Shown piece by piece: positions 1 to 5,158 of a stretch of DNA of 6,117 nucleotides. The notes under the pieces are model-generated. The model had not been told where the DNA came from and did not search any database. It worked only from the letters and a program-made list of their open reading frames with translations. Position 1 is the first letter of the stretch; every line of letters begins with the position of its first letter. The DNA comes from an uncultured Polyangiaceae bacterium (GTDB lineage: Bacteria > Myxococcota_A > Polyangia > Polyangiales > Houyiibacteriaceae), in NCBI GenBank assembly GCA_947258625.1, contig CAMYJN010000164.1, positions 1 to 6,117 of the forward strand. The letters run 5' to 3'. Made by a program: the position numbers and the translations under genes.

Positions 1-862
1 AGTTGAAGAGCTGCGCATGAAAGCGCTCGAGCATCGCCCGGCCGCGTGGGTCATCTAGCAAGCGCGCCGCCTGGTTGGCGATCTGTTCCGGCGTGCGCAG
101 TGCGCCCTGCTCGGCTTGATCGAGCAAGGCGTCATCCGGTCCGCTGTTCCAAATCATGTACGAGAGACGGGATGCGATCTCGAAGTCGCTCAGCTGCACG
201 GCGTCCCCGCTCTGGCTCTGACCGAGCTCGACCCGATAGACGAAATGGGGCGATTGCAAGAACGCCTCGAGCAAGATTCGAGCTCCGGCGTCGAATGCCG
301 TCATCTCGGGGAAATGCGCGGAGCCCTGCCCGAAGAGGGCAATGTGCGCATCGATTTCCTCGTTAGAGAGAGTACGCCGATACGCGCGGCGGCCAAGGTC
401 GCGAACCACGACACGCGCGCGTTCCGAAGCGTCGCCGGGGAGTCCCTCCGGTAGCAGGCCGGCGAGTATTCCCAGGTCGGACGTCGCCGCTTCAGCCAAG
501 GTCTCTGCCGCGTCTTGGTAATCGCCCCAGAGGTCGCTGCTCACGCGGAGCGCGCGAATGTTGTTATCGAAAAAGCTAATTCGGGTGTCCGGTTCGAAGC
601 TGCCCGAGAGATCCGGCGCCTCCGTGAGACGGAGCAAATCGCGCACGCTGTTTTCCCACTGACTGTGCGTGAGTCGCGGGAAGGCGGTTGCTGTCGCAAG
701 CTCGCCGGTCGCGCCGCAAACCGAGCGACCGCAAACTGGGGCGGACGTTCCGCCACTGCCCAGCGTTCCACCAGTCCCAGGCTCCGTGGTCGCTTCGCCG
801 ATCGCCCCGTTGCAACCGAACAGCAGGAGGACGCTGCAGATCTTCAGATGTCGAATGCGCAA
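1..862 (-). CDS. DUF1592/DUF1595/DUF1587-family secreted lipoprotein, N-terminal part (3' end outside the window)
   Basis: 287 residues are readable without a stop from a TTG at 862-860 to the left edge. TTG is the only sensible start: an in-frame TGA lies six codons upstream, and an AGGG Shine-Dalgarno sits 5 nt before it. The N-terminus is a lipoprotein signal: basic residues 2-7, a hydrophobic stretch 8-16, and lipobox L14-F-G-C17, with Asn at +2, which would favour outer-membrane or surface placement. A Gly/Thr-rich linker follows. FPRLTHSQWENSVRDLL (61-77) and the FFDNN segment near 97-101 match the DUF1587 region; RDLGRRAYRRTLSNEEID (154-171) is DUF1595; LLEAFLQSPHFVYRVELG (197-214) and the SRLSYMIWNSGPDDALL segment (231-247) are the start of DUF1592. 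The rest of DUF1592 plus DUF1588 and DUF1585 would be expected beyond the edge. The family is common in planctomycetes and myxobacteria and has no settled function. No CxxCH haem motif is present in the visible part. Family call is firm; role unknown. Confidence 0.9.
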   Translation of the reverse strand, partial: MRIRHLKICSVLLLFGCNGAIGEATTEPGTGGTLGSGGTSAPVCGRSVCGATGELATATAFPRLTHSQWENSVRDLLRLTEAPDLSGSFEPDTRISFFDNNIRALRVSSDLWGDYQDAAETLAEAATSDLGILAGLLPEGLPGDASERARVVVRDLGRRAYRRTLSNEEIDAHIALFGQGSAHFPEMTAFDAGARILLEAFLQSPHFVYRVELGQSQSGDAVQLSDFEIASRLSYMIWNSGPDDALLDQAEQGALRTPEQIANQAARLLDDPRGRAMLERFHAQLFN

Positions 863-866
863 ATTA

Positions 867-899
867 ACCCTAGAGGCTCAAGTTTCTAGCCTAAGGGGT
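867..899. repeat. Imperfect inverted repeat over the predicted promoter (candidate operator)
   Basis: ACCCTAGAGGCT (867-878) and AGCCTAAGGGGT (888-899) are inverted copies matching at 9 of 12 positions, separated by 9 bp. The inner five pairs (AGGCT/AGCCT) and outer four pairs (ACCC/GGGT) are perfect; the three middle positions mismatch. The repeat runs from the predicted -10 element and spacer across the predicted transcription start of the leftward gene. Because one arm lies upstream of the start, it would act as DNA, for example as a repressor site, rather than as an RNA hairpin. A short imperfect palindrome can occur by chance, so the assignment is tentative. Confidence 0.3.
868..871 (-). 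promoter_or_regulatory. Ribosome binding site deciding the TTG start of the DUF1592 lipoprotein gene
   Basis: On the minus strand AGGG is followed by TTAAT and then TTG at 862. The 5-nt spacing and purine core fit a Shine-Dalgarno site. It supports the TTG start, which also gives a complete lipoprotein signal peptide. Confidence 0.6.
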
Positions 900-910
900 G
901 TGGGTGTCAA
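883..910 (-). promoter_or_regulatory. Predicted sigma70-type promoter for the DUF1592 lipoprotein gene
   Basis: Read on the minus strand, TTGACA (910-905, identical to the -35 consensus) is followed by a 16-bp spacer and TAGAAA (888-883, 4 of 6 matches to TATAAT). Transcription would begin near 876, giving a leader of roughly 14 nt that carries the AGGG ribosome binding site before the TTG at 862. Position, orientation and spacing all fit the leftward gene. This is a sequence prediction; no transcription data are available. Confidence 0.6.
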
Positions 911-972
911 GGGTCCGGTAGGCGTACACCGTGATTCATCCGCCCGAGGTGTTGCCGTGCTAATTCCCCCGG

Positions 973-1836
973 GTGTCCAACCTCGCCGGCCTTCTCGAGC
1001 GCCTCGATCTGGAGCTTCTCGATCGCGATCTCTTCCGTGGATTCAGTCCCCACGACGGTCGGCCTCGGATTTTCGGCGGCCTGGTCGCTGCGCAGTCGCT
1101 CATCGCGGCGTGCAGAACGGTCGAGGGCCGCGTTGCACATTCGCTGCACGGGTATTTCCTGCGTGAGGGCGATACCTCGGTTCCTGTCATTTATCATGTC
1201 GACCGCATTCGGGACGGGCGCTCGTTCGCCACGCGGCGTGTCGTGGCCAAGCAACACGGCGAAGCGATTTTCAACCTGTCGGTTTCCTTCCAGGCACCGG
1301 AGGAGGGCCTCGAACACCAGACCGACATGCCTGAAGCGCCGCCACCGGAGACCGTCCCCACGAACGTGGAGCGATTGCGGGCTTACAAAGATCGCTCGGA
1401 CAATCCGGCGCTCGATTTTCTCTTGATGCTCGACCGGCCCATCGAGCGACGCGAGGTGGATCACGTCGATCTGCTCGACCCCAAGCCGCGAGCTGGCATC
1501 CAACGAACTTGGTTTCGCGCGGCGGGCACGCTCGACGACGACCCGGTCATTCATCAGGCAGTTCTCGCGTACGCCAGCGACTACGGACTGCTCGAAGCCT
1601 CGTTCACCCAACACGGTCACAGCTTCCTGACCGACAAGCTCATCATCGCGAGCCTGGACCACGCGATCTGGTTCCACCAAGCTTGTCGTGCAGATGAGTG
1701 GATGCTCTACGTGACCGACAGCCCACGTACCGCCGGAGGGCGCGGACTAAACCTTGGTCGGATTTACTCCAGCGACGGAGCGCTCGTCGCGTCGGTCGCG
1801 CAAGAGGGTTTGATGCGAAAACGGAAACCGCGATGA
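973..1836 (+). CDS. tesB: Acyl-CoA thioesterase II (TesB family)
   Basis: The 287-residue product hydrolyses acyl-CoA thioesters to free fatty acid and CoA, in the cytoplasm. Its length matches E. coli TesB (286 residues) and it aligns end to end as a double hot-dog protein. Family signatures include LFRG (20-23), the FGG segment (34-36), SLHGYFLREGD (57-67), DGRSFATRRV (81-90), SFQAPEEGLEHQ (105-116), YASD (200-203), SLDHAIWFH (227-235) and AQEGLMR (276-282). The catalytic triad of E. coli TesB (Asp204, Thr228, Gln278) corresponds to Asp203, Ser227 and Gln277; serine at the middle position is also used by the human peroxisomal homologue ACOT8. GTG at 973 is the only possible start after the in-frame TAA at 961-963, and it gives the usual family N-terminus, though no close ribosome binding site is visible. 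The stop overlaps the next gene's ATG by 4 bp (ATGA), so the two are probably co-transcribed. Physiological substrate unknown. Confidence 0.95.
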   Translation: MSNLAGLLERLDLELLDRDLFRGFSPHDGRPRIFGGLVAAQSLIAACRTVEGRVAHSLHGYFLREGDTSVPVIYHVDRIRDGRSFATRRVVAKQHGEAIFNLSVSFQAPEEGLEHQTDMPEAPPPETVPTNVERLRAYKDRSDNPALDFLLMLDRPIERREVDHVDLLDPKPRAGIQRTWFRAAGTLDDDPVIHQAVLAYASDYGLLEASFTQHGHSFLTDKLIIASLDHAIWFHQACRADEWMLYVTDSPRTAGGRGLNLGRIYSSDGALVASVAQEGLMRKRKPR

Positions 1837-4800
1837 GTCGACGTAGCGCACGGCTTTGGTTTGCGATCGTCATCGGCCTTGGTTTCGTTGGATCTCCGGC
1901 GCTGGGTCAGACCAGCCCGCTGCCCTCGCCTGTGGAGGAGGCAGGTCCGCGCGAGACGTCGCCGGAGCTGCTTGAGATCGACCGAAGGATTCAGGAACTG
2001 CGCGCCCGACTCCAGAGCTGGAGGGCCAAGGCAGAGGAGTACAAGCGTGCGGGGGAGGAAGCACAATCCCGCGGAAAGGTCCTCGACGAGGAGGTCGCAC
2101 GCCTTCAGGAACGGAAGGGGGTCGAGGTGCCCGAGGGCGCGACCGCGGCGGAGCTTGCTGCAAAGCTGGCGGAGGCCGAGCAGGATCTGGCGGCGGCGCG
2201 ACGTGATGCCACGGAGCTCGATGCAGAATCCGAGGCGAGGGCAGAGCGACGTCGAAGGGTCCCCGAGTTGCTTCTGATCGGGAAGCAGCGGCTCCGAGAT
2301 CTCGAGGGCAGCCCCATCGCTGCAGGCGACGACGCGCCACAAACCGAGGCGTTTTCGGAAATCGACTCGCTTAGACGGGAAGCGCTGCTGGCGGAAATCG
2401 AAGCGTATCAAAACGAGCTCGCAAGCTACGAGGTACGGGGTGCGCTGCTCGCTAAGAGCCGAGACCGAGCGACCTTGCGAATCGCATACTACGAAGCTCT
2501 GACAGCGAAGCTGCGAGAAGCGACGCAGCGCATGGAGCTCCTCAAGGTCGAGAGCGAGACCGAGGAAGCCAAAAAGCTCCTCCAGGAGCTGACCTTACTA
2601 CCCGAGGGGTTCAAGCAAACGCTCGAAGAGCTCTACCGGCGAAACGAAGCATTGGCTTCCGTTTGGACCGGGGACGGCGGGCTCTACCGGCAGATCGAAG
2701 ACGTCAGCGAGAAGCTCGCGCGGGCCGAAGCAAGAGTTGCGGAAATCGAGTCCGAGCTCCTTCGGCTCGCCGCCCGCGTCGAGGCTGTTGGTCTCGCGGA
2801 TTCGGTTGGTGCCTTGCTTCGACAGCATCGCGCAGACGCACCCGACATCGGGATGTACCAGCGTTTCATTCGGATGCGTCAGGAGCAGATCGGCGACGTA
2901 CAGCTTCAGCAGATCAAGCTTCGGGAGCAACGCCAGGCGCTGGCTGACATCGATACTCTCGTCGACGAGGTGATGGCGTCGGTCGACGAGCCCGTCTCTC
3001 CGGAGGCCCGTCGAGAGGTCGAGCAGCTCCTTCGGCAACTCTTCGAAACTCAGCGCAGGTACATGGACGCGCTCATCGACGACTACGAGACCTACTTCCA
3101 AAAGCTCGTCGACTTCGATTCGAGTCAGCACGAGCTCATCGACCGCACCAAGGACCTTCTCGACTTCATCGACGAGCGCATCCTTTGGGTCCCGAGTGGC
3201 AAAGCGGTGCAGCCGGAGCTTCTCTCCGACGGGCGCGATGCGATGACTTGGCTATTGAGCCCGCAATATTGGGCGCAGCTCGGCAGGGCTTGCCAAGAAG
3301 CCGCGACCAAGTTTTGGCCGGTCAATCTTCTCGTCTTGCTCCTTGTCATCGTTTTCTTTGCGTTTACAAGGAGAGCCAGGCGGCGGCTTCAGATTCTGGA
3401 GGAAACAGCGCGCAAACCCAACTGCGCGACCGTGGCGCCCACGATCGAAGCCTTCCTTATTACGCTCGCATTCGCACTCTGGTTACCCGCGGTCTTTGCC
3501 TATGTCAGTTGGCATGTCGGGGTGTCTCCCGTCGCAACCCAGTTCACTCGCAGTTTCGCACATGGGTTACTGGTTGCCTCTGCGTTTTGGGCGACCATTC
3601 GCTTGTGTAGGCAGCTCGTTCGTCCGGATGGAATAGCCGGTGCGCACTGCGGATGGCCGGCTACCGCCACGCAATCTCTGTATCGAAGCCTTCGTTGGTT
3701 TGCAGCCCTGACCGTGCCTGCGGTCTTCATCATTTTCGTTTTCGAAGCTCGCGGTGAGGACCTTTGGCGCGAGTCGGTCGGCCGCGTGGCGTTCTCCTTG
3801 TCGATGCTCGCCGTGGCTGCGTTCAACTATCTGGCACTACGGCCCGACGGCCCGGTGACGACGGTGGTGGCCGGACGCGACCCCATTCGCCCCTGGGTCT
3901 GGCGAATGCTCCAGATCTTCTCGGTGCTGCTGCCGTTCGGCCTCATCTTCGGAGCACTCTACGGCTTTTACTGGACGTCGCTCCAGCTTGCGATTCGCTT
4001 GCATCTATCTGCGTTTCTCGTCTTCCTCGTCGTATTCAGCATTCAGCTCTACGCCCGCTGGGCAATGGTGTCGGAGCGCCGCGCCGCCCTCGAGGACGAC
4101 GAGCTTTCGGATGCGACCGCCAAGCCGACGCCCACCATGCAGGTCAGCCGTCTGATGATTGGCACCGGCGTTCTCATTGTCATTCTCGGACTGCTCGCCG
4201 TTTGGGCCGACCTCTTGCCTGCAACACGAATTCTCCATCAGGTCGAGCTCTGGAGCGTCACCCAGAAAGTCACGGTCTCCGAGATCGACCCGTCCGGGGT
4301 CGAACACTTCTCCACCGACGAACGGCTGGTCGCTATCACGCTCGCAGAGCTCTTCCGATCCGTTTTCATCATCTTGCTGACTGTGGTTTTCATGCGTGCC
4401 GTTCCGGGCTTGCTCGAGGCCACCCTGTTTCGCGGGCTGGGCCACGGCGTGCGCTATGCCTATTCGACGATTGCGAAATATGCCGTGGTCCTGGCGGGCC
4501 TGGCGCTCGCCTTCGATGCAATCGGTATCGGCTGGTCGAGTATTCAATGGCTGGTCGCGGCCATCGGCGTGGGGCTCGGCTTCGGCCTTCAGGAGATCTT
4601 CGCCAATTTCGTTTCTGGGCTGATCATCTTGTTCGAGCGGCCGATTCGGGTGGGCGATGTCGTCACCGTCGGCGAAGTCAGTGGAACCGTTTCGAGAATC
4701 CGCACTCGTGCGACCTGGATCACTGCGTTCGATCGCAAAGAGCTTCTGGTGCCCAACAAAGAGTTCGTCACGGGGCAGCTGATCAATTGGACGCTGTCGG

Positions 4801-5141
4801 ACGCAGTGCTGCGTCTCTCGATTCCGGTCGGCATTGCGTACGGCTCGGACACGAATCGGGCCATCGAGGTCCTCGAGCAGGTCGCCAAAAAGTCGTGGCG
4901 AGTTTTGGCTGACCCCCGCCCTCACGTTTTCTTCATTGCCTTTGGCGACAGCTCGCTTTCCTTCGAGCTACGCGTATTCGTGCGCAGCGCAGACCAGCTG
5001 TTCGCCGCGCGCCACGATCTGCACATGGGCATCGACAAAGCGTTTCGCGAAGCCGGCATCGAAATCGCGTTCCCACAAAGAGACTTGCACCTGCGCTCCG
5101 TACCTGTCGAGATGAAGCTTCCCCCGAGCCGCAGCGACTGA
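1833..5141 (+). CDS. Large MscK/MscM-type mechanosensitive ion channel
   Basis: The 1102-residue product is close in length to E. coli MscK (1120) and MscM (1107). Such channels sit in the inner membrane and open under tension to release solutes on osmotic downshift. Residues 1-25 are a signal peptide with a likely ALG-Q cleavage site. Residues about 45-450 are Glu/Arg/Leu-rich coiled coil, the periplasmic domain of this family. About eleven hydrophobic segments follow, near 496-512, 536-559, 573-591, 620-637, 650-668, 691-711, 716-741, 772-795, 835-857, 880-900 and 903-935. The last is the MscS pore helix, with GVGLGFGLQEIFANFVSG (912-929) leading into LFERPIRVGD (933-942). The MscS beta domain follows, including GTVSRIRTRAT (951-961), FDRKELLVPNKEF (966-978) and INWTLSD (984-990), then the C-terminal alpha/beta domain. 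I chose ATG 1833, not the in-frame ATG 1698 inside tesB: only 1833 puts the signal peptide at the N-terminus and forms the ATGA coupling with tesB. MscK and MscM cannot be told apart here. Confidence 0.93.
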   Translation: MSRRSARLWFAIVIGLGFVGSPALGQTSPLPSPVEEAGPRETSPELLEIDRRIQELRARLQSWRAKAEEYKRAGEEAQSRGKVLDEEVARLQERKGVEVPEGATAAELAAKLAEAEQDLAAARRDATELDAESEARAERRRRVPELLLIGKQRLRDLEGSPIAAGDDAPQTEAFSEIDSLRREALLAEIEAYQNELASYEVRGALLAKSRDRATLRIAYYEALTAKLREATQRMELLKVESETEEAKKLLQELTLLPEGFKQTLEELYRRNEALASVWTGDGGLYRQIEDVSEKLARAEARVAEIESELLRLAARVEAVGLADSVGALLRQHRADAPDIGMYQRFIRMRQEQIGDVQLQQIKLREQRQALADIDTLVDEVMASVDEPVSPEARREVEQLLRQLFETQRRYMDALIDDYETYFQKLVDFDSSQHELIDRTKDLLDFIDERILWVPSGKAVQPELLSDGRDAMTWLLSPQYWAQLGRACQEAATKFWPVNLLVLLLVIVFFAFTRRARRRLQILEETARKPNCATVAPTIEAFLITLAFALWLPAVFAYVSWHVGVSPVATQFTRSFAHGLLVASAFWATIRLCRQLVRPDGIAGAHCGWPATATQSLYRSLRWFAALTVPAVFIIFVFEARGEDLWRESVGRVAFSLSMLAVAAFNYLALRPDGPVTTVVAGRDPIRPWVWRMLQIFSVLLPFGLIFGALYGFYWTSLQLAIRLHLSAFLVFLVVFSIQLYARWAMVSERRAALEDDELSDATAKPTPTMQVSRLMIGTGVLIVILGLLAVWADLLPATRILHQVELWSVTQKVTVSEIDPSGVEHFSTDERLVAITLAELFRSVFIILLTVVFMRAVPGLLEATLFRGLGHGVRYAYSTIAKYAVVLAGLALAFDAIGIGWSSIQWLVAAIGVGLGFGLQEIFANFVSGLIILFERPIRVGDVVTVGEVSGTVSRIRTRATWITAFDRKELLVPNKEFVTGQLINWTLSDAVLRLSIPVGIAYGSDTNRAIEVLEQVAKKSWRVLADPRPHVFFIAFGDSSLSFELRVFVRSADQLFAARHDLHMGIDKAFREAGIEIAFPQRDLHLRSVPVEMKLPPSRSD

Positions 5142-5157
5142 GCCCCGTCGGCCTGCG
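5130..5157. terminator. Weak hairpin across the convergent gene ends (possible bidirectional terminator)
   Basis: CGCAGCGAC (5130-5138) pairs with GTCG (5147-5150) and CTGCG (5153-5157), giving nine base pairs with a 2-nt bulge and an 8-nt loop. It covers the channel gene's stop codon and most of the 17 bp before the gspC stop. No T-run follows on either strand, so it is not a classical intrinsic terminator. It may stabilise both mRNA 3' ends or may be chance in GC-rich DNA. Confidence 0.25.
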
Positions 5158-5158
5158 A

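Larger units (their letters stand above)
863..972. other. Divergent intergenic region between the DUF1592 lipoprotein gene and tesB
   Basis: These 110 bp separate two divergently transcribed genes and hold the leftward promoter and palindrome described separately. For tesB, on the plus strand, I see no strong promoter. The closest match is TTCATC (935-940), an 18-bp gap, and GCTAAT (959-964), which would start transcription almost at the GTG start codon. No Shine-Dalgarno sequence lies at normal spacing before tesB; the nearest GAGG (946-949) is 23 bp upstream. Confidence 0.6.

Noticed and set aside
640..770. Haem-binding c-type cytochrome motif in the DUF1592 protein N-terminal region
   Set aside because: The cysteines are spaced as CGRSVCG with no CxxCH, so there is no haem attachment site in the visible part.
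867..899. RNA hairpin hiding the ribosome binding site of the lipoprotein gene
   Set aside because: The predicted transcription start near 876 leaves the upstream arm (888-899) out of the mRNA, so a DNA operator is the better reading of the palindrome.
46..1166. Plus-strand ORFs at 46-366, 116-454, 515-889 and 669-1166
   Set aside because: The minus-strand frame in 1-862 encodes recognisable DUF1587/1595/1592 blocks without interruption; these plus-strand readings are shadows, and the last also runs into tesB out of frame.
907..1680. Minus-strand 257-residue ORF opposite tesB
   Set aside because: It lies antisense to a clear full-length TesB and has no recognisable domain; long mirror ORFs are expected in GC-rich codon-biased genes.
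3764..4912. Plus-strand 382-residue ORF in another frame of the channel gene
   Set aside because: It overlaps the MscS core completely; its Arg/Gly/His-rich composition is that of an out-of-frame reading.
4005..4925. Minus-strand 306-residue ORF opposite the channel gene
   Set aside because: Antisense to the conserved MscS domain, rich in Asp/Arg/Gln/Asn with no family signature or signal sequence.
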